From Deltaproteobacteria bacterium (lineage in GTDB: Bacteria > Desulfobacterota > Binatia > UBA9968), in NCBI GenBank assembly GCA_016193465.1, contig JACPSE010000100.1:1-63072 (forward strand): a DNA stretch of 63,072 nt, written 5' to 3'. The translations under genes and the position numbers were made by a program. Numbering within the stretch: position 1 is the stretch's first letter; each line of letters starts with the position of its first letter. Under the pieces are notes generated by a model. It worked only from the letters and a program-made list of their open reading frames with translations, was not told where the DNA came from and ran no database searches. Positions 28,476 to 37,661 of this stretch are shown one piece after another.

Positions 28476-30630
28476 CGGAAACCTCCCGGTAAAACAGCAC
28501 CTTTGCGAGAGCTTTAAGACAACGATCCATGCTGGCAAAGACTGGTATGCTCTCGGACAGCAACAAACGCTCCAGTTCTGCGCGCTTATGATCTGCAACG
28601 GTGTATGGCAGCACGACGGCGAGCGGCTTCCCGTGGGCTTTCGCTTCCACCAGGGTCTGCAGGAATTTCTCTCCCGCCAACGGGGCGTATTCTGTTGTGG
28701 TAGCGTACACGTCCATAGCCAGGTGGAAGACCAATAAAGAAATATTCTCATCCTCGGCGATCGCGGAAAAGATGCCCTGCATGATCTCTCGCTTGAAATA
28801 GCCCTGCGCCACGTCGACTGGATTTCTGGGATTTGTCCCGGGAGGCAACAACGCCCGGATCCGCTCCTGCGTTTTCGGCTCCAACTCGGGCAATACGAAC
28901 CCCTCTCGGTTACATGCATCGGCGTAAGTTACTGCGGCAGCGCCGCTCGGTGTAATTAGCCCAACACGCTTGCCGGTTCTTCTGCGAATATGAGTGAAAG
29001 CGACAATCAAATCGATGAGTTCTTCGAAGGTTTCGGCCTGGACCGCCCGGGCCTTGACAAAGGCTGCCCTCCAGGCCTCCGCCGAACCAGCCAACGCCCC
29101 GCTATGGGATGCCGCCGCCCGGGCTCCAGCCGCAGTCATGCCGCCCTTCAAAACGATGACAGGCTTGACCTTTGCAAGGCGTTCCAGCGCTGCAACAAAC
29201 GGGCGGGGGCGCCTTACTCCCTCGAGATACATGGCTACAATTTCCGTTTCATCATCACGGGCAAGGAAAGAAAGAAAAGCGTCGACCGTTACACCTGCTT
29301 CGCTTCCGTAGCTAATCCCTTTGCTTATTCCCAGGTCTTTTTCCAGTGCGATCTTCCCCAGACCCAGAAAGGTAACGCCGCTCTGTGAAAGTAGCGCCAG
29401 ATGCCCTGGCTTCTTGCTTACTTCACTAGGGATAATTCCCGATGCAGGGGAGTAGGGACCGAGGGCATTGGGACCAATCAAGTGCGTTTTCGTCCCTTCA
29501 ACGATCGCCTGCAACGATCGTAGCCGCTGAACTCCTTCTTCCGTCCCTGTCTCTCCGAAGCCGGAGGCGTGTACCGAGAGCCACGGAACCTCAAGCTTGA
29601 CGCATTCTCGCGCGATCGAAGAAACGGTCTCACTTCCGACTTCCACCATCACCAGGTCTGGACGCTCGGGGATATCGCTCACACTAGGGAAGGTGGGCCA
29701 GTGTTCCACTTGCTCTTTTCGCGAGACGGCGTACAAATTTCCCTTGTACCCGGCCTGTTCAACCCTCTTCAACCAGGCCCTTCCGCGGTTGTAGCGACCT
29801 GTTGTAGCTCCGACCACCGCGATACTCCGTGGCGCGAAAAGAGAGCTAATATTTTCATCTGGCAAATCTGTCCTGAAGTCTGTGTGCGCTTCCTCTTGGG
29901 TCAAGTCGTCGACAATGATTCGTGCGTCAGCCACCACCAGTTCGGCCTCCTTAGCGAAGAGGGGATTGATATCCAGCTCCCGGATCTCCGGGTACTCCGC
30001 TACGAGCCGAGATACGCAAACCAGGATGTCGGCCAGGGCATCGATGTCAACTCCCGGCTGCCCCCTGAACCCCTGGAGCAGCGGAAACGCGCGAATCTCT
30101 CGGATCATATTTAGAGCCTCTCGCCGCTCGAGAGGAGCAAGTCGATAACTCACGTCACGCATGAGCTCGACCGCTATACCACCGAGCCCGAAAAGCAGGA
30201 GCGGGCCGAAGTCCGTTCTCGTGGCTCCGACGATGAGCTCTAGTCCCAGCGCCACATGCTCAACCAGGATCCCTCGAATCTCGGCGTCGGGCTTGTATCG
30301 GCGTACTGCGTTCAAGATCCCATCGAAACCTGCCGCCACGGCTTCTTCAGAAGTTAATCCTATGACCACACCTCCCGCGTCGCTCTTGTGAGGGATCTGA
30401 GGCGATACAACTTTAAGAACTATAGGATATCCTATTTGGCGGGCCGCACTCACCGCTTCATCTTTGGTCAAGCAGATGCGCCCGGAAGGAGTTCTGATCC
30501 CAACGGCCCGTAGTATTTCCTTGGCTATGGGTTCGGTCAGAAGAGCACCTTCCTGCAACGATAGTAGATTCCGGATCTTAGCATTAACAGTGGTCTGGGC
30601 AGCCTTCTTTTCACCCACGGGAATCACCAT
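28468..30630 (-). CDS. ADP-forming acyl-CoA synthetase (beta-alpha fusion)
   Basis: The 720-residue protein starts with an ATP-grasp domain (about 15-240; YPIVLKVVSPQIPHKSDAGG, LFGLGGIAVELMRD). A CoA-binding domain (about 255-385; SIAVVGAT) and succinyl-CoA-ligase-like domains follow, with the phosphohistidine loop SHSGALAGS. It makes acyl-CoA plus ADP and phosphate from acid, ATP and CoA, or runs in reverse for ATP. The order is beta then alpha, while many bacterial fusions are alpha then beta. It starts 9 nt after the MaoC-like gene and overlaps the CoA-transferase. The acid substrate is unknown. Confidence 0.88.
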   Translation of the reverse strand: MVIPVGEKKAAQTTVNAKIRNLLSLQEGALLTEPIAKEILRAVGIRTPSGRICLTKDEAVSAARQIGYPIVLKVVSPQIPHKSDAGGVVIGLTSEEAVAAGFDGILNAVRRYKPDAEIRGILVEHVALGLELIVGATRTDFGPLLLFGLGGIAVELMRDVSYRLAPLERREALNMIREIRAFPLLQGFRGQPGVDIDALADILVCVSRLVAEYPEIRELDINPLFAKEAELVVADARIIVDDLTQEEAHTDFRTDLPDENISSLFAPRSIAVVGATTGRYNRGRAWLKRVEQAGYKGNLYAVSRKEQVEHWPTFPSVSDIPERPDLVMVEVGSETVSSIARECVKLEVPWLSVHASGFGETGTEEGVQRLRSLQAIVEGTKTHLIGPNALGPYSPASGIIPSEVSKKPGHLALLSQSGVTFLGLGKIALEKDLGISKGISYGSEAGVTVDAFLSFLARDDETEIVAMYLEGVRRPRPFVAALERLAKVKPVIVLKGGMTAAGARAAASHSGALAGSAEAWRAAFVKARAVQAETFEELIDLIVAFTHIRRRTGKRVGLITPSGAAAVTYADACNREGFVLPELEPKTQERIRALLPPGTNPRNPVDVAQGYFKREIMQGIFSAIAEDENISLLVFHLAMDVYATTTEYAPLAGEKFLQTLVEAKAHGKPLAVVLPYTVADHKRAELERLLLSESIPVFASMDRCLKALAKVLFYREVSVD

Positions 30631-30639
30631 GCCCTTCGC

Positions 30640-31857
30640 TCAATCACGGCGGTCCGCTCCTGAAGGCTCCGCCGGACGGATGACTAGCTTCACCGGCCCG
30701 GATTCCCTTGATGGTAACGCGACCTCTGCCCACCCTTGACTTGTAGTCTCCCCTCGTTGGTCTTCGCACCACACTTTGCAACGAACGAGATATTGACCAT
30801 CTCTTTCAAACTTATCCTCAACGGTACCCTTACAATAGGTCACATCTCCAACATAGTTAAATCGACGCAGTTGGGCATGTATACGTCGCAAAAAACCGTC
30901 ATCACCAGCCCAATCTGATATCAGCTGGCATAGCCATGCTACGCGTTGAGCTCCGTAGTCGTATGGAGCTGGATTTCCCGTCTTATGAGCTAGATCATCA
31001 GACCAGTGGACGCGCTCGACTATGTCGGGAACGCCATACTCATCCGCAGGAAACGCATTGGGATGCTTATCGCGGTACGCAAATGCCAGCTTGTGTGCGC
31101 GAATGTAAGGAGATCCACGACCCATCGCGAACCTAATCATGTCACTAATTGTCAGTGGCCCCTTGATCCGGCGAGGCAGCTGCTCCCCGATCTCAACATT
31201 CTCCCAGTACCTTGGCTCGCCACCCCTGCGCCGTTCATTCCGGTACTCGGCAGCAATCTCCTCGATTTGCTCCGGAGTCCAGCGCTGGCGCTCAATTTTG
31301 ATGTACTTACGCCGCTCACCGGGCGTTCTTTCACGCCCACCCCTAATGTAAAGACGGTCAGCCCGCGCCAATAGCTCTCCACGCTGGTTTATCGACTCCT
31401 GCCGGCGAATGAAATGAACAGTGCGCCCGGCGAATTCGCTCTGTTTGACTTGAACATCGCCGACATACACCCTAGCCCATGTCCGGTCCCCTGCATGCAC
31501 GGGCAACCAGAGTTCCACTGTATCGCCCGAGTACCACCCATGGATACCGCTAAGGGCGCCCCGTCCTTTCTCACGAACTTCAGGTGGGATTTCCTTGATT
31601 TTGCTGACGCCCATGGTCTCAACAAAATAAGGCGGCGCGATTATACCTCCCCAGCGCGTTTTACGTGCATATTCGGGGTCATTAAACAACGGATTGTCAT
31701 CGCCAATGCCCTCGGCATAATGCCGAATTGCGTCTAGAGTGGCGTACTCGTTGTAAGGGCGCGGCTGCGGAATTTCCACACCGATCCGCGCCTCCATGCG
31801 ACGGATATCCTCATCCGTGATTTCACGATGCTGTTGTCTTTCTTCAGGAGGTTCCAT
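30640..31857 (-). CDS. MaoC-like double hot-dog hydratase/dehydratase
   Basis: The 405-residue protein has two hot-dog domains. The first (about 20-180) has ARIGVEIPQPRPYN, GDDNPLFNDPEYA and GGIIAPP, typical of FAS1-like/MaoC N-terminal dehydratases. The second (about 225-385) has GEQLPRRIKGPLTISDMIRF and a late WCEDQRGETTSQGWAEV. It likely hydrates or dehydrates an acyl-CoA made by the neighbouring synthetase or transferase. Co-directional and 9 nt from the synthetase. Confidence 0.82.
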   Translation of the reverse strand: MEPPEERQQHREITDEDIRRMEARIGVEIPQPRPYNEYATLDAIRHYAEGIGDDNPLFNDPEYARKTRWGGIIAPPYFVETMGVSKIKEIPPEVREKGRGALSGIHGWYSGDTVELWLPVHAGDRTWARVYVGDVQVKQSEFAGRTVHFIRRQESINQRGELLARADRLYIRGGRERTPGERRKYIKIERQRWTPEQIEEIAAEYRNERRRGGEPRYWENVEIGEQLPRRIKGPLTISDMIRFAMGRGSPYIRAHKLAFAYRDKHPNAFPADEYGVPDIVERVHWSDDLAHKTGNPAPYDYGAQRVAWLCQLISDWAGDDGFLRRIHAQLRRFNYVGDVTYCKGTVEDKFERDGQYLVRCKVWCEDQRGETTSQGWAEVALPSRESGPVKLVIRPAEPSGADRRD

Positions 31858-31982
31858 TCCGTACCCCTTCTTTCAACGTGACCCGTAGGTTCGAGTGCGT
31901 TTGCTACATGTCGCGTTCGTTTTCAAAGATTTTTATTCTCAGGCCGCGCCGCAGCACGCCAAAGTGAGGCCGCATTGCGTAA

Positions 31983-32261
31983 TCACGCGTTGCGGATCAG
32001 TGCTACTTGCACAGCCTCAACCTCAACGCCGGCTTTCCGGAGTGTGTGTAATATCAAAGCTTCCATTTGACTTTCCGGAAGCAGGCACTCCTGGCAGGTA
32101 GTGTCACTCGTGTACAGATTCACCGTTACAAGCCTTTCTTCGACGACCTTACCTACTTCTAGACGCAGGCCATCCGCCTCAAAGCCAGTTTTAAGGGGTT
32201 CAATAGCCTCTTCAACTCTTCCTTTTATGTTGCTCATAGTAGTGTCGTTTAGCTTAGCCAT
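31983..32261 (-). CDS. NifU-like small CxxC protein (second copy)
   Basis: The 92-residue protein has DTTCQECLLPESQMEALILH, the same C-x-x-C helix start as at 10975-11235, and a similar GLRLEVGKVVEERLVTVNLY strand pattern. ATG 32261 overlaps the previous stop as ATGGCTAA; a longer in-frame start would run into that gene. It follows the unknown-domain protein and a UGSC selenoprotein, repeating the linkage seen in module A. Confidence 0.62.
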   Translation of the reverse strand: MAKLNDTTMSNIKGRVEEAIEPLKTGFEADGLRLEVGKVVEERLVTVNLYTSDTTCQECLLPESQMEALILHTLRKAGVEVEAVQVALIRNA

Positions 32262-33351
32262 TACTAGCTGTTGAAAGGCTGCTTCGCCTAATAGCTGGAT
32301 CAATCCGTAACGTCACAGGCGTAGACCGTGTGGTAGGAGGGAAAAAGACTGACTGACGCCCAGGCCCTCCAGCAACCACAACTAAAATATCCTCCGGTCG
32401 CTCGGCTAGACTGACCGTCCCGTCCGGCCACAAGCAAGTAGCGCGCTTCCGCATTTCTTCCAAGCCAAGCTTCTCCCCACTGTCAGGGTGGTAAATATCT
32501 TCAAATCGGCCGCGAGCATGATAGAACAAGTATTCCTGCGCTTGAGCCTTTGAAATACCGTCTCTAGCAATCTGATGCGCATTTTCAGGTCCCAAGACAA
32601 GAAAAGGCTTCATATCTTTCTTGTACAGATACTGCTTGTCAGCCGGTCTCATAGCATGCGCTAATGACTGCAAAGCACCAAGTCCCGTCGTCGTCCAGCC
32701 AGCACCGATTTTGTGTAGATAACCTGTCGCAAAAACAGTCACGGTACTCTCGTCTCGGCCAAACCCGGCCTCAACGTGGAACGCGTCCCAGGGTGATGCT
32801 TCTTCATTTTCTCCCCAACATAGAGTGTACTTGCCTGGCCAACCGTGGCATGATTTATCCGTACTCCCTGGGATCGCTCCGGCGATATTGATCTGTATGA
32901 GCCGCAATGCACGCCCGATGACAGCGTTAGCGAGTTTTCCTGGCCCGAACAGGTTGTTCGAGCAATTCACGTCAAGCTCGTGTCTAACAGGTCCGTTGAG
33001 CATTATGGAAACAGCGTTGCCTCCTGTTGTTGAGAGAGTGCCAAGCAGGTTAAACTCGGGATCGGCTATAGCCTGAACCGCTGCAACCAAAACGGGTAAA
33101 TGCGCGGGGAGGCAGCCCGCCATCACTGCATTGATTGCAATCGCTTCCACAGATGCGGGTGCCCACGCTGGCGGAAGCACGGCAACCTCATGGTCTGGCT
33201 CCAGCGTAGTGCCCTCCAACATTTTCTTAACCCGCTCCTCTGTGGGCGGAATTATCGGGAGTCCGTCTGTCATGCCCTTGAGGTAAAGCTCGCGATTGAT
33301 TTCCTCAAGTGAGTCCGGTACCTGCAGTCTATCTGCCTTCAGCGTTTCCAT
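32254..33351 (-). CDS. Stand-alone UGSC-associated unknown domain
   Basis: The 365-residue protein matches the C-terminal domain of the two UGSC fusions. It has KGMTDGLPIIPPT, AINAVMAGCLP, MLNGPVRHELDVNCSNN, GRALRLIQIN, GENEEASPWDAFHVEAGFGR and a final EDILVVVAGGPGR. No signal peptide or membrane segment. The conserved Cys after NAVMAG is shared by all copies and is a candidate catalytic or partner thiol. It lies 48 nt after the stop of a domain-only UGSC gene, so the pair is the split form of the fusions. I cannot assign a reaction. Confidence 0.8.
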   Translation of the reverse strand: METLKADRLQVPDSLEEINRELYLKGMTDGLPIIPPTEERVKKMLEGTTLEPDHEVAVLPPAWAPASVEAIAINAVMAGCLPAHLPVLVAAVQAIADPEFNLLGTLSTTGGNAVSIMLNGPVRHELDVNCSNNLFGPGKLANAVIGRALRLIQINIAGAIPGSTDKSCHGWPGKYTLCWGENEEASPWDAFHVEAGFGRDESTVTVFATGYLHKIGAGWTTTGLGALQSLAHAMRPADKQYLYKKDMKPFLVLGPENAHQIARDGISKAQAQEYLFYHARGRFEDIYHPDSGEKLGLEEMRKRATCLWPDGTVSLAERPEDILVVVAGGPGRQSVFFPPTTRSTPVTLRIDPAIRRSSLSTASNG

Positions 33352-33398
33352 AGGTGTACCTGTTCAGCCGGAGAGTTCATGCTCAAATGAAATCAGGC

Positions 33399-33929
33399 TC
33401 AAAGTCCCGCACTCCGTGTCAAGCTACCTACAACTGCACTAATAGCGGATTCTGACTTTCTGCGCGCTTCTGCGGGATCGACACCAGCCAACGGGTGGGG
33501 AACAATGATTATTGCCGCTTCAGGCAACCCGAGTGCCTTTGCCTGAAATCGTGCGGTCTGTTCAAACACATCCGTGCAGATTACTGTCGTTGCAACCCCG
33601 CGCTTTTCAAATTCAATAAGATCGTGGACACTCCACGATGTGCAAGAACCTCAATCGCCGCTCCCGGTAATAATGACGTCGGTAGCTTCAACTAATTCCT
33701 GCAGCAACTCTGCTGGAGCTGCTTTCAACGCATGTGGCTTGCGGCGATAGATGGCATTAAAATTAAACTTCTCCTGCAACAGCTGTTCGGTACGCTCTAG
33801 AAAGACGTCAAAATTTCGCTTTCCGTTATCGAGAAACCCAATAGTTTTACCGTTTAAATCCGCGGGACGAGGAGCAAGCCGCAAAGCCCGGTCACCTGGG
33901 TTAACCTTAGGACTTAAAATCGTGATCAT
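33399..33929 (-). CDS. UGSC-family selenoprotein (TGA codon 93)
   Basis: Across TGA (33651-33653) the frame reads VIITGSGD-U-GSCTSWSVHDLI. It continues EFEKRGVATTVICTDVFEQT, then FQAKALGLPEAAIIIVPHPL, to a true TGA stop at 33399. The product is 176 residues with Sec93. GGAGGTTTGG precedes the ATG. The perfect hairpin after the Sec codon has the same spacing as in the other copies. Use of TGA both as Sec and as the final stop in one gene argues for context-directed decoding. Its partner domain is the next gene downstream. Confidence 0.87.
33621..33639 (-). promoter_or_regulatory. Putative SECIS hairpin of UGSC gene 3
   Basis: The coding strand ATCGTGGA-GTG-TCCACGAT gives eight perfect pairs, 11 nt after the TGA. 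Compared with gene 2 the outer pair G-C has become A-T on both sides, a compensatory change. Confidence 0.75.
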
Positions 33930-34025
33930 CCAAACCTCCGTTTAGAGAGATGTTTATGAAAGATCGGATGGAAGAGGCAGTACCTCGCATGGCATTTTAA
34001 AAACCCATTGATAATCCCGCAGCTT

Positions 34026-35117
34026 CTATTTGGTCGGTATGAGCTTTTTTAGCACATCGCGGCCGGTGGTCGAGAGTTCCCGATATGCCCGGATAATCCG
34101 CCCGAAGTCTTCTGCGGTAGCCAATCCCACCTCTAGTCCGGCCACCTCTGCGGCCGCAACAAACCCAGGATCGCGAACCGTCGCCTCGAAAGCCCTCTTC
34201 CAAGCCTGGTAAACGGCATCGGGAATACCGGGCGGCGCGACGAAGAGCCGGCCCAGAACCGTCCCTACCGCAAGTCCCACCTCAAAAGCTTCTTTATGGT
34301 CTTTCATGACGTTTACAACATCAAACACATTTGGTGGCATGGATGCCCCGATCCGGCGCAACCAGTCCTCGGAAGGCCTGCCATTATGCCAGAAAACGGG
34401 AGCCAGAATCTTTTTTTCGATCCACTCAGGAAACATCCGGGGTACCTGCGTTTCAGCACACCATTGGGTTGCGTCAAGCTCTTTTCTGTCAAAGGCCGCC
34501 CACGCATCGGAAGCTCCTCCATAGCCATAGACCATCTTTATCGGGCCACCCGAGATCTCCACAAGTTGCGCCGCGAGAGAAACAGGGCCCCCTGGAGCCG
34601 AAGCTCCAAGTTTAAGCGGCCGGCCGAGCTTCAGGATCTCCGCCCACGAAGTCGCGATGTCGCGACGAACGCACAGCAGAAACGGTCGCCCGGCCTCGCC
34701 GCTCGGGCTGCCAAGGACCCGCACGGTGTTCACGTCAAAGTCCGGAATGTCCCCTTCGACCAATTCCCGCAAGACCCAGCGCGGGTTCATAACCCCGATT
34801 GTCAGCCCGTCGGGCTTGGCCTTCATCGTCGCCGTCAGGCCGCGCAGCCCCCCTGCGCCAGGCATATTTTGCACGGAAAACGATGGGTTGGCTGGAAGAT
34901 GCTTGCCCCCAAAGCGGGCCACCAGGCGCGCAAACACGTCGTAATTACCGCCCGGAGCGGACCCTACGATGATCGTCACGGTCTTCCCGCTGAAGTGCTT
35001 GGCCAGATCTTGCCCTTCCGCCCGGGCCGGCAGAGAGAGAAAAGATATGAGCGCCGCCAGCATTGCGACTGAAGCCAGCGACCATGATGAGCTAGACTTT
35101 ACAACTCCATGCACCAT
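34026..35117 (-). CDS. TctC-like solute receptor (paralogue 4)
   Basis: The 363-residue protein has a signal peptide (ends near PARAEG), VTIIVGSAPGGNYDVFARLV, NMPGAGGLRG and a C-terminus ending in ELSTTGRDVLKKLIPTK. Its first 40 residues are almost the same as paralogue 3, while the ligand lobes differ, suggesting a recent shared origin. The ATG is one base after the TGA of the truncated domain copy (35119-35824), whose end supplies GAGGTG as ribosome site. No TctA is adjacent, so it probably uses the fusion subunit at 18632. Confidence 0.84.
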   Translation of the reverse strand: MVHGVVKSSSSWSLASVAMLAALISFLSLPARAEGQDLAKHFSGKTVTIIVGSAPGGNYDVFARLVARFGGKHLPANPSFSVQNMPGAGGLRGLTATMKAKPDGLTIGVMNPRWVLRELVEGDIPDFDVNTVRVLGSPSGEAGRPFLLCVRRDIATSWAEILKLGRPLKLGASAPGGPVSLAAQLVEISGGPIKMVYGYGGASDAWAAFDRKELDATQWCAETQVPRMFPEWIEKKILAPVFWHNGRPSEDWLRRIGASMPPNVFDVVNVMKDHKEAFEVGLAVGTVLGRLFVAPPGIPDAVYQAWKRAFEATVRDPGFVAAAEVAGLEVGLATAEDFGRIIRAYRELSTTGRDVLKKLIPTK

Positions 35118-35118
35118 T

Positions 35119-35824
35119 TCACTTCACCTCTACAGTAATCATAAAATCGTTTGGCGATACAAGCAAAGGGACTAGCCGATTCGGGTCTGTAGATTCGCAA
35201 TAGTATTTGGGCAACCTACCGCGGTTAACCGCGTCACACAAGGAACCAATCTCAGGGCGTAATCTCTCGAACCGTACGGCAGGGAATGTCGCACGCTCAT
35301 ATAAATACTGTCTCATTCGATCCTTAGAATAACCACCATTTGCGATTTTTTCTGCTATACAGGGGCTTAGTAGGATCTGTGGGCGCACACCAGGTCCGCT
35401 GTAAGTAACCCTAAACAGAATTAGTTGAATGTCTACTATGCGCGCTGCCAGTTTATCGAGAATTTCCTCTGCCGTATTCGCACCGATTGAAAATACCGAA
35501 TCTGTGCAGGTGCAGGAATTGATTGTCACAACATTCTCACCAGCCCTGAAACCTTGATCGACACTCATCGGTTCCCAGCCAATCTTGGCAACGGCATCCC
35601 CGTTCTCTGCCAGAACCACCCTCCATGTCCCACCAAATGTGCCCTTATCAGTTATATGTGGCAGAAATCCAGCGACGTTCCTCAAATACAGTCTCCAAAA
35701 GCGACCGATACTCGTATTCGATTGAAAACCAACGCGAAGAGCCCCCTGTTTGTAGTTAAAGTCCAATTCCTTGATGATCGGTCCGTTTATTGTAATTAGC
35801 ACCTCTGTTCCTGGCGTATGGCCA
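35119..35824 (-). pseudogene. Truncated tandem duplicate of the UGSC-associated domain
   Basis: About 230 residues from LITINGPIIKELDFNYKQ to DDFMITV-like DFMITVEVK repeat the C-terminal part of the gene at 35868-37565, with roughly one base in ten changed. The UGSC part and the first third of the domain are missing. The copy has no frameshift and an open frame with many synonymous changes, so it could still be translated from an internal ATG (35802). It now ends by leading straight into a TctC-like gene. Confidence 0.75.
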
Positions 35825-35867
35825 ACCTACAGCAATTCGTGTTATAAATCAAATAAATAGAGCATCA

Positions 35868-37565
35868 TCACTTATTTTTATCCTCCTTAAGAAGTTCCGC
35901 CCAGTTGGCTGGCAGCTTTATCTTCTTGCTCACCGGGTAGCCGATAAAACCATTTTGGGCGCATATGAAGCAGTTATCTCTGTCTGGGTCGCCGCTTACG
36001 GTAATCATGAAATCGTCTGGCGATAAAAGCATCGGGACTAACCGACTTGGCTCTGTAGATTCGCAATAGCGCTTTGGCAACCTACCCTGCTTAACAGCGT
36101 CACACAATGAACCAATATCAGGACGTAGCCGCTCGAACCGCATGGCAGAGAATGTTGTGCGCTCGTATAAATACTGTCTCATTCGATCCTTAGAATAGCC
36201 GCCATTTGCGATTTTTTCTGCCACGCAGGGACTTAAAAGGATTTGTGGCCGTACACCAGGGCCGCTGTAAGTAACCCTAAACAAACTTAGTTGAATGTCT
36301 ACTATGCGCGCTGCAAGCTTATCGAGAATCTCCTCTGTCGTGTTCGCCCCAATCGAAAATATCGAATCTGTGCAGGTGCAGGAATTGATTGTTACAACGT
36401 TGTCACCAGCCCTGAAACCTTGGTCAACACTCATCGGTTCCCAGCCAACCTTGGCAACGGCATCCTCGTTCTCCGCCAGAACCACTCTCCATGTCCCACC
36501 AAATGTGCCCTTATCAGTTTTATGTGGCAGAAATCCAGCCACGTTTCTCAAATACAACCTCCAAAAGCGACCGATACTCGTATTCGACTGAAAGCCAACG
36601 CGAAGAGCCCCTTGTTTGTAGTTAAAGTCCAATTCCTTGATGATCGGCCCGTTTATAGTAATCAGCACCTCCGTTCCCGGCGTATGGCCAAGGTGCTCTT
36701 GGCCGAATTTAGGGTCTACCATCCCCTCTACAACCGATATTAAGACTGGCATATACTCGGGTCGGCAGCCAGCCATCACGCCATTGACAGCAGTGTTCCA
36801 TACCGTTGCTTCACGCCTATCAGGCAGAAGCACGCCTATCACTTCGTCAGCGGGCCGATCCGTGTATTTCAGAAATTTTCCAACCTTCTCCATGGTAGGC
36901 GGCACGATGGGCAACCCATCACCCCACTCCTTATCATAGAAGAACTCGTTGACCTCCTCAAACGAACCCTCGAACACAATTTCTCTAGGCCCGGGCTCGC
37001 TGGGAAGCAGGGGTTCCAAAGGCTGGGCCGTTAAACACGTAACGACCTGATCCAAGAGGCTCCTCTCAACGTTTTTTCGCCGCTCCTCAACAGAATGAAG
37101 ATTAACATGTCCAGGGTACTTTGCCATCGGTAAGTTCGGCATCCCCAAACCTGCCGCTGTGGCGCTCCCTTGCACTGCAAAACCTTCACAAACAAGGGAT
37201 GCGGTGGGTAAGCCCAACTTCTCGACCTCTATACTCGCCCGCACAACTGCGGGCGTGCAACTCCCTCAACAGCCTACACCCGATATCACCGCTTCACATC
37301 CATTCTCACAAAGTTTATCCGGGAGGGCTGCGAGCACTGCTGCCTCTTTCGCTCCATGTGTAGAACCGAATACTTCATAACTTACAAACTTAATCCCGGG
37401 ATACAGCCTGGTCAATTCCGTTTCTAAGGTGCGGAAAAGCTCATCCCCATGGAAATCCAAATTCCACAGCTCACCGATCGTCTTACCATCCAAGGTGTCC
37501 AGGCGCTTGGCCAAGCGCCCTAGCCCTCCAGCTTTCCTACCACGCGGCCATAAAACTCTGTACAT
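35868..37565 (-). CDS. UGSC selenoprotein fused to a long unknown domain (TGA codon 100)
   Basis: Across TGA (37266-37268) the frame reads AVISGVGC-U-GSCTPAVVRASI, then EVEKLGLPTASLVCEGF. The UGSC region (about 1-190) is followed by the long domain (about 220-530) with DKEWGDGLPIVPPT, NGVMAGCRPEYMPVL, LITINGPII and NSCTCTDS. This copy also has an extra Cys-rich tail (DRDNCFICAQNG). Total 565 residues with Sec100. The motif has an extra Cys before Sec (C-U-G-S-C). GGGAGGATAAAGGCA precedes ATG. It is distinct from the fusion at 24798-26402, in which the TSWS motif is kept. Confidence 0.87.
37236..37255 (-). promoter_or_regulatory. Putative SECIS hairpin of UGSC gene 4
   Basis: The coding strand CGCCCGCA-GTTG-TGCGGGCG forms eight perfect pairs with a GTTG loop, 10 nt after the TGA. 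The stem sequence is entirely different from genes 2 and 3 yet fully paired. Confidence 0.75.
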
Positions 37566-37661
37566 TGCCTTTATCCTCCCTAAATATCGTGCCAGTCCTT
37601 ACATGTCCACCGCCTTAACGTAACCGGAATTGGTTACTTAACATATTTCTTAATCACTTCA

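Noticed and set aside
28476-28919. 5' extension of the CaiB/BaiF gene
   Set aside because: The extra 148 codons are out-of-frame reading of the synthetase gene with low-complexity, Cys/Arg/Ser-rich sequence. The TTG at 28475 has a good ribosome site.
34296-35072. 258-codon plus-strand ORF
   Set aside because: Antisense of a TctC-like gene. The same kind of shadow occurs opposite all its paralogues, due to shared codon bias.
11316-37565. Reading TGA as a sense codon throughout (alternative genetic code)
   Set aside because: TGA ends many genes normally (for example 12991, 28468, 30640) and terminates UGSC gene 3 itself at 33399.
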